64,000 bases of DNA from Salipiger thiooxidans (GCF_900102075.1 NZ_FNAV01000013.1:1-64000), one strand, 5' to 3'. Numbered from the stretch's first letter, positions 17,528-26,755 are shown. Notes: generated from the letters alone by a model not told the origin. Translations and numbers: made by a program.

Positions 17528-18652
17528 TCAGTCGAGCGTCCGCCGGAACCGCATCAGCGCCGCCAGCGACAGCATCAGCACGAAAACGGTCAGCGCCAGC
17601 AGCGACTGCGCGACCGTGTGCACGTCCGCGCCCTTGAGCATCACCGAGCGGATCAGCCGCAGGAAATGGGTGAGCGGGAAGATCTCGCCCAGCGCCTGCG
17701 CCCAGCCGGGCATCCCGCGGTAGGGGAACATGAAGCCCGAGAGCATCAGCGACGGCAGGAAGAAGAAGAAGGTGAGCTGCATCGCCTGCATCTGGGTGCG
17801 CGCCACGGTCGAGATCAGGTAGCCGAGGATCACCAGCGCCAGCACGAAGACGAAGATCCCGAGCAGGATCACCGACAGGCTCCCCATCATCGGCACGGCA
17901 AATATCATCCGCGCCGCCGCCAGCACCACCACGACCTGCACCGCGCCCACGCCCAGATAAGGCACCACCTTGCCCAGCATGATCTCGAGCGGCGTGGCGG
18001 GCATTGAGAGCAGGTTCTCCATCGTGCCCCGCTCGATCTCGCGGGTCAGCGCCATGGCGGTCATCATCACCATGGTGAGCTGCAGGATCACCCCCAGCAG
18101 CCCCGGCACGATGTTGTACTGGGTCACGCCCTCGGGGTTGTAGCGCTTGTGGACCACGACCGAGAGCGCGGCGGGATCGGCGGACGTGTTCCCGGTCTCG
18201 CGCTGAAGCGCCTGCTGCGCCACGGTCCCCAGCGTCGAGATCGCGCCCGAGGCCGCCGAGGGGTCGGTGGCGTCGGCCTCGATCAGGATGGTCGGCGCAT
18301 CGCCCTTCTCGACCCGCTTGCCGAAATCCGACGGCACCGTCACCACGAAAACCACGTCCCCCCGCGAGATCATCTCCTCGGCCTCCGCCGCCGTCGCGTC
18401 TGGGGCGACGAAGCGGTAGTAGCCGGTGAGTTCGAGCGCGCCGACCATGGCGCGGGTGAAGCGGTCCTGCGTAGGGGCGACGAGGGCGGCCGGCAGCTCC
18501 TTGGGATCGGTGTTGATGGCAAAGCCGAAGAGCATGAGCTGCACCAGCGGGATGCCGATCATCATCGCGAAGGTCACCCGGTCGCGGCGCATCTGGATGG
18601 TCTCCTTGACCAGCAGCGCCCAGAGCCGCGCGAAAGAGAGCCAGCGGCTCAT
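17528..18652 (-). CDS. ABC-2 type permease (YbhS/YhhJ-like)
   Basis: This 374-residue protein has one N-terminal helix, a large periplasmic domain (about residues 50-180) and five C-terminal helices: the ABC2_membrane_3 layout of multidrug-type exporters. Conserved parts are VTFAMMIGIPLVQLMLFGFAI, LTREIERGTMENLLSMP and FFFFLPSLMLSGFMFPYRGMP. It is the last gene of the TetR-HlyD-ATPase-permease operon and its start overlaps the ATPase stop (ATGA). E. coli has two permeases (YbhS and YbhR) in the analogous operon; only one is present, so it may homodimerise. Confidence 0.9.
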   Translation of the reverse strand: MSRWLSFARLWALLVKETIQMRRDRVTFAMMIGIPLVQLMLFGFAINTDPKELPAALVAPTQDRFTRAMVGALELTGYYRFVAPDATAAEAEEMISRGDVVFVVTVPSDFGKRVEKGDAPTILIEADATDPSAASGAISTLGTVAQQALQRETGNTSADPAALSVVVHKRYNPEGVTQYNIVPGLLGVILQLTMVMMTAMALTREIERGTMENLLSMPATPLEIMLGKVVPYLGVGAVQVVVVLAAARMIFAVPMMGSLSVILLGIFVFVLALVILGYLISTVARTQMQAMQLTFFFFLPSLMLSGFMFPYRGMPGWAQALGEIFPLTHFLRLIRSVMLKGADVHTVAQSLLALTVFVLMLSLAALMRFRRTLD

Positions 18653-19572
18653 GACATGTTGTCCCGGGCATCGCCCATGAGCTGGATGAACACGTCCTCG
18701 AGGCTGGTCTCGGCGTCGGCGACCTGCGTGCCGGTCTCGGCGGCCACCCGCGCGACGGTACGGCGCAGCGCCTCGCCGTCGCGCCCGACCACGTGCAGCG
18801 TGTTGCCGAAGGGAGCGATCTGGTCGACGCCCTCGGCCCCGCGCAGCTTGTTCGCCGCCTCGGACGTCGCCTCGCCGGTCACCACCACAGTGGTCAGCCC
18901 GGCATCGCGCACCACCTCCTCGACCGTGCCCTGCGCCACCAGCGTGCCATAGGATATGTAGTTGATCCGGTGGCAGCGCTCGGCTTCGTCCATGTAGTGG
19001 GTCGAGACCAGAACCGTGAGTCCGTCGGCGGCCAGCCGGTGGATCTCGTCCCAGAAATCGCGCCGCGCCTTGGGATCCACGCCCGCCGTGGGCTCGTCGA
19101 GCATCAGCAGTCGCGGCTTGTGCATCACGCAGGCGGCCAGCGCCAGCCGCTGCTTCCACCCGCCCGAGAGCGAGCCCGCGAGCTGCCCGCGCCGGGTCCA
19201 GAGCCCGAGATCCTTGAGCGTGTCCCGCACCACCTCGCGCCTGCGCCGCATCTGGTAGAGCCCGGCGACGAAGCTCAGGTTCTCCTCGATCGTCAAGTCC
19301 TCGTAGAACGAGAACTTCTGCGTCATGTAGCCGACCTCGCGCTTGATCGCGCCGCGCTCGGTGAGGATGTCGTGGCCCAGCACCCGCCCCGAGCCGCCGT
19401 CGGGCTGCAGAAGCCCGCACATCAGCCGGATGGTCGTGGTCTTGCCCGAGCCGTTGGGTCCGAGGAAACCCGCGATCTCGCCCTTCGCCACGCTCAGCGA
19501 CACCCGGTCCACCACGGTCCGCTCGCCGAAGCGCTTGGTCAGCTCCGAAACCTCGATGGCGGGGGTGCTCAC
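18649..19572 (-). CDS. ABC exporter ATP-binding protein (YbhF-like, single domain)
   Basis: This 307-residue ATPase has Walker A LGPNGSGKTTT, signature SLSGGWKQRL, Walker B LLMLDEPTAG and the switch His in STHYMDEAE. E. coli YbhF is a fused tandem ATPase of about 580 residues, whereas this gene encodes one nucleotide-binding domain. The start is GTG at 19572, overlapping the HlyD-family gene stop by four bases; no ATG fits before the conserved strand. The product pairs with the downstream permease. Confidence 0.9.
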   Translation of the reverse strand: MSTPAIEVSELTKRFGERTVVDRVSLSVAKGEIAGFLGPNGSGKTTTIRLMCGLLQPDGGSGRVLGHDILTERGAIKREVGYMTQKFSFYEDLTIEENLSFVAGLYQMRRRREVVRDTLKDLGLWTRRGQLAGSLSGGWKQRLALAACVMHKPRLLMLDEPTAGVDPKARRDFWDEIHRLAADGLTVLVSTHYMDEAERCHRINYISYGTLVAQGTVEEVVRDAGLTTVVVTGEATSEAANKLRGAEGVDQIAPFGNTLHVVGRDGEALRRTVARVAAETGTQVADAETSLEDVFIQLMGDARDNMS

Positions 19573-20522
19573 TGGCCGTCTCCCGCCAGTCTCACGTCGA
19601 CGATCTGACCGGGCTTCAGCGTGCTGTCCCCCTCGGGCCGGGCCTCGATCAGGTAGACCAGCTTCTGGCGGTTCTCGAGCGAGTAGATCACCGGCGGCGT
19701 GAACTCCGCCGCGTCCGAGATGTAGGTCACCCGCGCGGTCTGGCCCCCGGCGCAGCCGTCGCAATTCACCGCCAGCAGCGTGCCCACCGCGACATGGGAG
19801 AACTCGGTCTCGGGCACGTAGAGCCGCAGCTTCACCCCGCCCTCGGCCAGCATCGAGAGCACCGGCGCCGAGGGGCCCGCGATCTCGCCCTCGCGGCGGA
19901 TGACATCGAAGATCCGGCCCGGCGCGGGTGCGGTCAGCGAACGCTGGTCGAGATCCCAGGCCGCCTTGTCCCGGGCCGCCTGCGCGCCCTCGAGCGCGGC
20001 CTCGGCGGCGGCGATCTCGTGGGCACGGGCGGGCAGGCGCGCCACTGCGAGCTCGGCCTCGATCTGGGCCACCTGCGCATCGGCGACCTTGGCGGCGGTC
20101 ACCGCGTCGTCGCGCTGGCTCTCGGTCACCGCCCCGCGCGAGGCAAGGCTGACCATGCGCTGCTCGGTGCGGGCGGCGTCTTCGGACTGGGCCCGGGCCG
20201 AGGCGAGCGTGGCCTCGATGGCCTGGATCTCTGCCGGGCGCTTGCCCTCCTGCAGGTCCATGAGACGACTGCCGGCCTCGGCCAGCGCCGCCTCGGTCTG
20301 CGCCAGCGCGATCTCGGCGTCGCGTCGCTCCATCGCCACCAGCGGCGCGCCCTCGGCCACGGTGTCGCCGCTCGCCACCGCGATGCTGCGCACCTGCGCC
20401 GTGGCGACGGGGGCGATCAGGGTGAAGTCACCCTCGACGTAGCCCGTGGCCAGCGGCCCCGGCTCGGCGCAGGCGGAGAAGAGTGTCGCCGCAAAGGGCA
20501 GCACACAGAGAAACCCGGTCAT
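19569..20522 (-). CDS. HlyD/YbhG-family periplasmic adaptor, probable lipoprotein
   Basis: This 317-residue membrane-fusion protein links an inner-membrane ABC exporter to the outer membrane. The N-terminus is a signal with a lipobox-like FSAC at residues 16-19, so lipidation is likely. A lipoyl-type half-motif follows (VRSIAVASGDTVAEGAPL). Residues about 75-190 form an Ala/Glu-rich coiled-coil hairpin (QTEAALAEAGSRL to EAALEGAQAARD). The C-terminal beta domain contains VYLIEARPEGDSTLKPGQ. It overlaps the TetR gene by four bases, so it is cotranscribed with its likely regulator. Confidence 0.9.
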   Translation of the reverse strand: MTGFLCVLPFAATLFSACAEPGPLATGYVEGDFTLIAPVATAQVRSIAVASGDTVAEGAPLVAMERRDAEIALAQTEAALAEAGSRLMDLQEGKRPAEIQAIEATLASARAQSEDAARTEQRMVSLASRGAVTESQRDDAVTAAKVADAQVAQIEAELAVARLPARAHEIAAAEAALEGAQAARDKAAWDLDQRSLTAPAPGRIFDVIRREGEIAGPSAPVLSMLAEGGVKLRLYVPETEFSHVAVGTLLAVNCDGCAGGQTARVTYISDAAEFTPPVIYSLENRQKLVYLIEARPEGDSTLKPGQIVDVRLAGDGQ

Positions 20523-21178
20523 CTCCGGCTCCTTTCGATGGCGGTGCGCATCTGCGCCACCAGCGCTTCGGCAATGAGGTCGGTCTCGACATCGCCGACG
20601 CTCTCCCAGTCCATGATCCGGCGCACCACCGGCTGGCCGACGCGGAAATACAGCGCCTGCCCCACCATGGCGAAGACCGCGAGCTTCACCTCGTCCGCCC
20701 CGGCGGGCTGCCCCGTGGCGATCGACCAGAGCTGGCAGAGCTCGCGATGCTTGGGCGCGACGATGTGGTCGTGCAAAAGCTGCGCCGTGGTTTCCGAGGC
20801 GTTCATCTCGCGCACGAGAAAGCCCACCATGCTGCGCGCCGCGTCGCCACGCACCAGCATCCCCACCAGCCCCCTCAATGTCCGTTCGAGGCACGCGACG
20901 GCTGCCTCGGGGCTCAGCCCCTCGTGGTCGCGCGGCACGCCCACGGCCTGCGCGATGCGCTCGGCCGCGGCGCGGGCGCAGGCCTCGTGCAGCCCGGCCT
21001 TGCCGCCGAAGTGATAGGCGATGGAGGCGACATTGGTGCCTGCCCGCTCGGCCAGCCGCCGGGTGCTGGTCGCGGCATAACCCTCGGCCCCGAAAAGCTC
21101 GAACCCCGCGTCGATGAGATTGGCGCGGGTGGTCTCGGCGGAATTGCCCGATTCGGGCGGGAGGGCTTTCTGGGTCAT
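20519..21178 (-). CDS. TetR-family regulator, CecR-like
   Basis: This 219-residue protein has an N-terminal helix-turn-helix (TSTRRLAERAGTNVASIAYHFGGKAGL) and a C-terminal domain resembling that of CecR/YbiH (residues about 80-215, with LVREMNASETTAQLLHDHIVAP). In E. coli CecR controls the ybhGFSR exporter operon. Here the regulator is the first gene of the equivalent operon, and a palindrome lies 13 bases upstream of its start, so autoregulation is likely. The inducer is unknown. Confidence 0.9.
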   Translation of the reverse strand: MTQKALPPESGNSAETTRANLIDAGFELFGAEGYAATSTRRLAERAGTNVASIAYHFGGKAGLHEACARAAAERIAQAVGVPRDHEGLSPEAAVACLERTLRGLVGMLVRGDAARSMVGFLVREMNASETTAQLLHDHIVAPKHRELCQLWSIATGQPAGADEVKLAVFAMVGQALYFRVGQPVVRRIMDWESVGDVETDLIAEALVAQMRTAIERSRR

Positions 21179-21190
21179 GCCTCTCTTTAA

Positions 21191-21206
21191 TCAATCGTTT
21201 GATTGA
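21191..21206. promoter_or_regulatory. Likely TetR (CecR-like) operator
   Basis: TCAATC-GTTT-GATTGA is a perfect 6-bp inverted repeat in an AT-rich stretch (21187-21210), immediately upstream of the TetR gene start at 21178 and in the divergent region shared with phaC. Position and symmetry fit a TetR-type autoregulatory site. Confidence 0.65.
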
Positions 21207-21355
21207 ATTCAACCAAGGCGATTTCTTGCGGACTCGAGACCGTCATCCGGGCGTGCTATCGATCGCACAGGACGCCACGTCACCCGCGCGGCTTGCGTTC
21301 GGTCAAAGTGATCCCCCGGGAAACGTGTCACACCCGGGGCGCGAATGGAGGAGCC

Positions 21356-23113
21356 ATGAGACACGCCGGAAACCCCACCCCCGAAGACACCCAGGCCCCG
21401 GTCGCAACTGTCGCAACTGTCGAGCCCCACAGGCACGACACCATCGACCGTGCCTTCCACGCCACCCTCGGCAGCCTGACCGGGGGCCTGTCGCCCATGG
21501 CGCTCGCAACCGCGTGGTACGACTGGGCCGTCCACCTCGCCGGATCCCCAGCAAAACAGGCCGAACTGCACGAGAAGGCCGTCGCCAACGCCGCCCGCGC
21601 GCTGCAGGCCGGCGCAACCTGCGCCCTCGCGCCCGAGGGCCGGGGCTGCGCCGAGATGGCCGCCGACCGCCGCTTCCGCAGCCCGGACTGGCGGCAGTAC
21701 CCGTTCAACCTTTACGCCCAGCTCTTCCTGCTGACCGAGGACTGGTGGAACGCCGCGACCACCGGCGTGCCCGGCGTGGCCCCGCGCCACGAGCAAATGA
21801 CCAATTTCGCCGCCCGCCAGACGCTCGACATGATGGCGCCGTCGAACTTCGCACTGACCAACCCGGTGGTGCTTGAGCGGACCAAGGCCGAACGCGGCGC
21901 CAACCTCGTGCGCGGCCTCCACAACCTGCTCGAGGATTTCGCCCGCTACGCCGAGGACGCCCCGCCGGACACCGGCAGCTACGAGGTCGGGCGCAACCTC
22001 GCCGTGACGCCCGGCGAGGTGATCCACCGCAACCGCCTGATGGAGTTGATCCGCTATCGCCCGGTGACCGAAACGGTGAAGGCCGAGCCGCTGCTGATCG
22101 TGCCGGCGTGGATCATGAAATACTACATCCTCGACCTTTCGGCCCATAACTCCATGGTGCGCTACCTCGTGGAGCAGGGGTTCGAGGTCTACATGGTTTC
22201 GTGGCTGAACCCGGGCGCCGACGAGGCGGACCTGTCGATGGAGGATTACGTCCGGCTGGGCGTGCTCGAGGCGCTCGACGTCATCGGCCGCGCGGTGCCG
22301 GACCAGAAGGTGCACGCGGCGGGCTACTGCCTTGGCGGCACGCTGCTCTCCATTGCCGCGGCCAGCATGGCGCGGGACGGCGACGACCGGCTGGCGAGCA
22401 TGACGCTGCTCGCGGCACAGGTGGATTTCACCGAGGCCGGAGAGATCACGCTTTTCATCGACGACAGCCAGGTCGCCTTCCTCGAGGACATCATGGCCGA
22501 GCAGGGCTATCTCGGCTCCAACCAGATGGCCGGGGCCTTCCAGATGCTGCGTTCGAACGACCTGATCTGGTCGCGCACCATCCACGACTACCTGCTGGGC
22601 GAGCGCGGCGGCATGAACGACCTGATGGCGTGGAACGCCGACGCGACGCGCATGCCGGCGCGGATGCACTCCGACTACCTGCGCGACCTCTTCCTCGACA
22701 ACCTGCTGGCGCTTGGCCGCTACAAGGTCGGCGGCAGCACCGTGTCTCTCGAGGATATCGAAATCCCGGTCTTTGCCGTGGGCACCGAGAAGGACCACGT
22801 TGCGCCGTGGAAATCGGTCTGGAAGATCAACCGCTTCGCCGACGGCGAGAACACCTTCCTGCTGACCAGCGGCGGCCACAACGCCGGCATCGTCTCAGAG
22901 CCCGGCCATCCCCGGCGGCAGTACCGCATCGGTGCCGTGACCGGCCACGCCGAAGAGGCGGAGCACTGGCTCGCGCACCACGACCCGGTCGAGGGATCGT
23001 GGTGGCCGGAATGGACGAAATGGCTCGACGGACGCTCCACCGGCACGCGCCCCGCGCTTGCGGAGACGCTGCCCGCCCTCGAACCGGCGCCGGGGCGCTA
23101 CGTCTTCGGCTGA
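21356..23113 (+). CDS. phaC: Poly(3-hydroxyalkanoate) synthase (class I PhaC)
   Basis: PhaC polymerises hydroxyacyl-CoA into storage polyester on the granule surface. The 585-residue protein has the N-terminal domain and an alpha/beta-hydrolase core with the catalytic Cys325 in the lipase-like box GYCLGG. The other conserved parts are MVSWLNPGADEADLSMEDYV, PVFAVGTEKDHVAPWKSV (Asp) and LTSGGHNAGIVSEPG (His). The ATG at 21356 has GGAGGA four bases upstream. The 3' end overlaps the convergent phasin gene by 16 bases. No phaZ or phaR is in the window. Confidence 0.95.
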   Translation: MRHAGNPTPEDTQAPVATVATVEPHRHDTIDRAFHATLGSLTGGLSPMALATAWYDWAVHLAGSPAKQAELHEKAVANAARALQAGATCALAPEGRGCAEMAADRRFRSPDWRQYPFNLYAQLFLLTEDWWNAATTGVPGVAPRHEQMTNFAARQTLDMMAPSNFALTNPVVLERTKAERGANLVRGLHNLLEDFARYAEDAPPDTGSYEVGRNLAVTPGEVIHRNRLMELIRYRPVTETVKAEPLLIVPAWIMKYYILDLSAHNSMVRYLVEQGFEVYMVSWLNPGADEADLSMEDYVRLGVLEALDVIGRAVPDQKVHAAGYCLGGTLLSIAAASMARDGDDRLASMTLLAAQVDFTEAGEITLFIDDSQVAFLEDIMAEQGYLGSNQMAGAFQMLRSNDLIWSRTIHDYLLGERGGMNDLMAWNADATRMPARMHSDYLRDLFLDNLLALGRYKVGGSTVSLEDIEIPVFAVGTEKDHVAPWKSVWKINRFADGENTFLLTSGGHNAGIVSEPGHPRRQYRIGAVTGHAEEAEHWLAHHDPVEGSWWPEWTKWLDGRSTGTRPALAETLPALEPAPGRYVFG

Positions 23114-23430
23114 CCGGAGCCGGGGAACCAGATGCGGGCCGTCAGCTCTGCCATGCGGCCCGCATGGGCGCGGTAATCCTTGACCGCCTTCTGCCAGAAC
23201 GCCGCCTGGATGCCGATCAGCTCGGACGGGTTGTTGCAATGCATCGCGCGGTGATGGGTTTCGACATCCTGCCGCACGCGGTCGGCGTAGAAGCTCTGCA
23301 TCTCGCTGCCCAGGTCGAGCCACGCGTCCATCGCGGCGGTCACCGCGTAGGGCTCGAGATCCCAGCGAATCCGGAATTCATCCGGTTGCGCATCGGGCTT
23401 GAGCCGGCCTGTCGGGGTGAACATGTTCAT
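23098..23430 (-). CDS. Phasin-family granule protein
   Basis: This is a short (110-residue) helical protein beside phaC. It contains an amphipathic run (MDAWLDLGSEMQSFYADRV) and a phasin-like segment in which a Ser/Glu-led helix is followed by Q-x-x-F (NPSELIGIQAAFWQKAVKDY). Phasins coat PHA granules; assignment here rests on this pattern plus context. The start at 23430 is preceded by GGGAGGAGG at about ten bases. It is convergent with phaC and overlaps its last 16 bases, unlike the more usual same-strand arrangement. Confidence 0.7.
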   Translation of the reverse strand: MNMFTPTGRLKPDAQPDEFRIRWDLEPYAVTAAMDAWLDLGSEMQSFYADRVRQDVETHHRAMHCNNPSELIGIQAAFWQKAVKDYRAHAGRMAELTARIWFPGSGQPKT

Positions 23431-23549
23431 TTTGGGGCCTCCTCCCTTCGATGATCCCGAATTGTACCACAGGCGAGGCGAGTCGCCCTTGATTACGGTC
23501 ATGGAAGGGGGGCCGCCCGCATGGCATTCACGACGGGCAGGAGTGCCCC

Positions 23550-25070
23550 ATGAGCCAGGATCAGACAGAGGCCATCGCCTTTCTCTCGGACCCCGCCAAC
23601 CACGCGGGCGACGAGGTGCGCCACGTGCAGACCCACGGCGCCCACGTCTTCCTCGCCGGGCCGGACGCCTACAAGATCAAGCGGGCGGTGCGGTACGACT
23701 ACCTCGATTTCTCGACCCTGCCGCTGCGACACGACATGCTCGCCCGCGAGCTCGAGCTGAACCGCCCCACCGCGCCCGAGATCTACCGCGACCTCGTCCC
23801 GCTTGTGCGCGCGGCGGATGGCGGGCTCGCGCTCGGCGGCGATGGCAAGGTGGTGGAATGGGTGCTGCGCATGGCGCGCTTTCCAACCGAGGACGAACTC
23901 TCGGCGGTGGCCGAGCGCGGCGATCTCGACGACGCACTGGCAGAGGCGCTCGGCACCGAGGTGCAGGCCTATCACGCCCGTGCGCCCCGTCGCGATGCAG
24001 ATGGAGCGGCGCTGATGGCGGCCATCGTGACCGAGCTCGAGGACGCCTTCGCCGGCATGACCGAGGACCTCGGCCCCGGGCCCGTCTCGCGGTTCCACGC
24101 CACCGCCCGGCCCCTGCTCGGGCAGCTCTCCCCGCTGCTGCGCGACCGTGCGGGGGACGGCCACCTGCGCCGCGCCCATGGCGATCTCTACCTCAACAAC
24201 ATCGTGCGCATCGGTGGGCGGCCGGTGCTCTTCGACGCGCTGGAGTTCGACGAGACGCTCGGCACCTGCGACGTGCTCTACGACCTCGCCTTCCTCGTGA
24301 TGGACCTGCGGCACCGGCATCTCGACCGCGCCGCCTGCCTCACCCTCGACGCGTGGCTCTTCGCCGCCGGAGGGGCCGAGGACGCGGGCCTTGCCGCCCT
24401 GCCCTTCTTCATGGGCATCCGCGCCGCGATCCGCGCCATGGTCGAGGTCCAGACCGGGCGCGCCGCGGGCGGGGCGGCAGAACACGCGGCCCGGGCGCGG
24501 GAGTTCCTCGACGACGCGCTGGTAGTCTTCGCCCCTCTCCCGCCGCGGTTGCTGGCGATCGGCGGACTCTCGGGCACCGGCAAGACCACGCTGGCGCGCG
24601 ACCTCGCGCCGCTGCTCGCGCCCACGCCCGGGGCCGTGCACCTGCGCAGCGACCTCGAACGCAAGCGCCTCGCCGGGGCCGCGCCGCTCGAACACCTGCC
24701 GCCCGGAGCCTACACCCCCGCCGCAACCCGCGCGGTCTATGACCGACTGCTGGGCCGCGCCGAAACGCTGCTGGGCGCCGGGCGCAGCGTGTTGCTGGAT
24801 GCCACCTGGCTCGCCCCCTCCGAACGGGCCGATGCCGAGGCGCTGGCGCAGCGCGCCGGGGTCCCGTTCTCGGCGCTCTGGCTCGAGGCGGACACCGGCA
24901 CCCTGCAAGACCGCGTCGCGGGCCGTCGCCAAGACGCTTCGGATGCCACACAGGAGGTTGTCGCAAGGCAGGCGCTGCACGCCCGCGTGCCGGAACACTG
25001 GCTCCGCATCGATGCGTCCAGATCCCCCGGGGATACGCTGCTGGACAGCCGGACCGCGCTGGGGCTGTGA
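23550..25070 (+). CDS. Two-domain kinase: APH-like domain plus P-loop kinase
   Basis: This is a 506-residue fusion. Residues 1-320 resemble aminoglycoside/choline phosphotransferases, with the Brenner-type motif HGDLYLNNI and the metal-binding FDALEFDETLGTCDVLYDLAF. Residues 330-506 are a P-loop kinase of the gluconate-kinase/zeta-toxin type, with Walker A GLSGTGKTTLA, an LRSDLERKRL lid segment and LDATWLAPSERADA. The combination is a recognised bacterial family (COG2187 joined to COG0645) with unknown substrate; it should not be read as antibiotic resistance. ATG at 23550. Confidence 0.82.
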   Translation: MSQDQTEAIAFLSDPANHAGDEVRHVQTHGAHVFLAGPDAYKIKRAVRYDYLDFSTLPLRHDMLARELELNRPTAPEIYRDLVPLVRAADGGLALGGDGKVVEWVLRMARFPTEDELSAVAERGDLDDALAEALGTEVQAYHARAPRRDADGAALMAAIVTELEDAFAGMTEDLGPGPVSRFHATARPLLGQLSPLLRDRAGDGHLRRAHGDLYLNNIVRIGGRPVLFDALEFDETLGTCDVLYDLAFLVMDLRHRHLDRAACLTLDAWLFAAGGAEDAGLAALPFFMGIRAAIRAMVEVQTGRAAGGAAEHAARAREFLDDALVVFAPLPPRLLAIGGLSGTGKTTLARDLAPLLAPTPGAVHLRSDLERKRLAGAAPLEHLPPGAYTPAATRAVYDRLLGRAETLLGAGRSVLLDATWLAPSERADAEALAQRAGVPFSALWLEADTGTLQDRVAGRRQDASDATQEVVARQALHARVPEHWLRIDASRSPGDTLLDSRTALGL

Positions 25071-25074
25071 CCGG

Positions 25075-25359
25075 CTACTCGTCCTCGGCGCGGTTTGCCA
25101 GGCGCTCGAGCTTGCCCATGCGGTAGAGCTTCACCTCGCGAACGAGGCGGAGCGTCGGCTTGGCCATGAAGAACAGCGAGCCCACGGTGAAAAACCAGAC
25201 CCCCGGGATTTCCCAGGCCGGGGAAAAGAACATCACCGAGCCCACAGTGAAACAAAGCGCGGCGGAAAAGTCCACGAGGGTGTAGACCAGTTCGAACCGG
25301 GCATAGACGCGGCGCGTCTCAGGCGTACGCTCGCGGTTGGCATGGTTGAAGAGTTTCAT
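25075..25359 (-). CDS. YrhK-domain membrane protein
   Basis: This 94-residue protein has two hydrophobic segments (ELVYTLVDFSAALCFTVGSVMFF and GVWFFTVGSLFFMAKP) separated by a short loop, and basic ends: the YrhK-domain pattern. The function is unknown. The start at 25359 (MKLFNHANRERTPE) is chosen from the domain border. The stop of the convergent kinase gene is four bases away. It is followed upstream by pheS on the same strand. Confidence 0.75.
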   Translation of the reverse strand: MKLFNHANRERTPETRRVYARFELVYTLVDFSAALCFTVGSVMFFSPAWEIPGVWFFTVGSLFFMAKPTLRLVREVKLYRMGKLERLANRAEDE

Positions 25360-25483
25360 GTCGCGGGCGGCTCCTTCGTCTGCTTGGTCATGCGGATCGA
25401 CAACTTGCACCGGATGCCTGCAAAGGACCACCCGCGCGCTGCCGATCCCATGGGGCTGAACGCACAAGCGCCCCCGCCGGATC

Positions 25484-26554
25484 CTAGCGCGACAGACCGC
25501 CCCGGATGGTCGGCACGTCCAGCGCCGCAAAGCCGTAGTTGCGCAGCCAGCGCAGATCGCTGTCGAAGAAGGCGCGCAGGTCGGGGATGCCGTACTTCAG
25601 CATCGCGATGCGGTCGATGCCCATGCCGAAGGCAAAGCCCTGCCACTGGCTCGGGTCGATGCCGCCGGCCTCGAGCACCTTGGGGTGCACCATGCCCGAG
25701 CCCAGCACCTCGAGCCAGTCGTCGCCCTCGCCCACGGTGACCGAGCCGTCCTTCCACTGGCACTGGATGTCCACCTCGGCCGAGGGCTCGGTGAACGGGA
25801 AGTGCGAGGCGCGGAAGCGGGTCTTCACCTGCGTACCGAAATAGGCCGAGAAGAACTCTTCCAGCACCCACTTGAGGTTGGCCATCGAGATGTTCTTGTC
25901 GATGGCGAGGCCCTCGACCTGGTGAAACATCGGCGTGTGGGTCTGGTCGTAGTCGGCGCGATAGACGCGGCCCGGGCAGATGATGCGCAGCGGCGCGCCA
26001 TGCTGTTCCATCGAGCGGATCTGCACCGGCGAGGTGTGGGTGCGCAGCACGTGCGGCGGACGCTCGTCGTCCTCGGCGCGGTGCATGTAGAAGGTGTCCA
26101 TCTCGGCCCGCGCGGGGTGGTGGCCGGGGATGTTCAGCGCGTCGAAGTTGTACCAGTCCTGCTCGATCTGCGGGCCCTCCGCCACGGCAAAGCCCATGTC
26201 GGCGAAGATCGCGGTGCATTCTTCCCAGACCTGGCTCACCGGATGGATCGAGCCCTGACGGCGGCCACGGCCGGGCAGCGTCACGTCGAGCCACTCGGCG
26301 GCGAGACGGTCGTTCAGCGCCGCATCGGCCAGTGCCACCTTCTTGGCGGCGAGCGCGCTGTTGATCTCGTCCTTCAGCGCGTTGAGCTTCGGCCCCATGA
26401 TCTGGCGCTCTTCCGGGCTCATCTTGCCGAGACTCCGCATCTCGAGGCTGATCTCGCCCTTCTTGCCAACGGCCTGCACGCGCAGCTCTTCGAGCGTCGC
26501 CTCGTCGGAGGCGGCGGCGATCAGGTCGATATACTTGTCGCGCAAGGAATCCAT
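25484..26554 (-). CDS. pheS: Phenylalanine--tRNA ligase, alpha subunit
   Basis: This is the catalytic subunit of the (alpha-beta)2 enzyme that charges tRNA-Phe. It is 356 residues, normal in length, with an N-terminal coiled coil (residues about 1-85) and class II core motifs: motif 2 region [39 protein letters not shown], and motif 3 [18 protein letters not shown]. The start is ATG at 26554. pheT is not next to it: the downstream gene is a YrhK protein, so the usual pheST operon is split. Alternatively pheT lies outside the window. Confidence 0.96.
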   Translation of the reverse strand: MDSLRDKYIDLIAAASDEATLEELRVQAVGKKGEISLEMRSLGKMSPEERQIMGPKLNALKDEINSALAAKKVALADAALNDRLAAEWLDVTLPGRGRRQGSIHPVSQVWEECTAIFADMGFAVAEGPQIEQDWYNFDALNIPGHHPARAEMDTFYMHRAEDDERPPHVLRTHTSPVQIRSMEQHGAPLRIICPGRVYRADYDQTHTPMFHQVEGLAIDKNISMANLKWVLEEFFSAYFGTQVKTRFRASHFPFTEPSAEVDIQCQWKDGSVTVGEGDDWLEVLGSGMVHPKVLEAGGIDPSQWQGFAFGMGIDRIAMLKYGIPDLRAFFDSDLRWLRNYGFAALDVPTIRGGLSR

Positions 26555-26678
26555 CTTGGCACCCTCGGATCTGTCTTTGCCGCATCCACCTATCGGCGCA
26601 GGCGTCCGGACGCAAGCACCGACACCCCAGCGGGCGATTGCGCGCGACACGGCAAGCGGCTAGAACACCAGCGCGCAT

Positions 26679-26755
26679 GGCCCGTTAGCTCAACTGGATA
26701 GAGCAGCCGACTTCTAATCGGCAGGTTGAGGGTTCGAGTCCTTCACGGGTCGCCA
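26679..26755 (+). tRNA. tRNA-Arg (anticodon TCT)
   Basis: This is a 77-nt cloverleaf. The acceptor stem GGCCCGT pairs with ACGGGTC (one G-T pair) and the D-loop region is AGCTCAACTGGATAGAGC. The anticodon arm CCGAC-TTCTAAT-CGG gives anticodon TCT, the T arm contains GGTTCGAGTCC, and a CCA end is encoded. It reads AGA, a rare codon in this GC-rich genome. Confidence 0.96.

Noticed and set aside
23550-24520. Aminoglycoside resistance gene
   Set aside because: Only the general phosphotransferase fold is shared; the fusion to a P-loop kinase and chromosomal context fit a metabolic family.
26679-26755. tRNA-Arg as an integration site for a genomic island
   Set aside because: No integrase, direct repeat of the tRNA 3' end or change of base composition is seen on either side.
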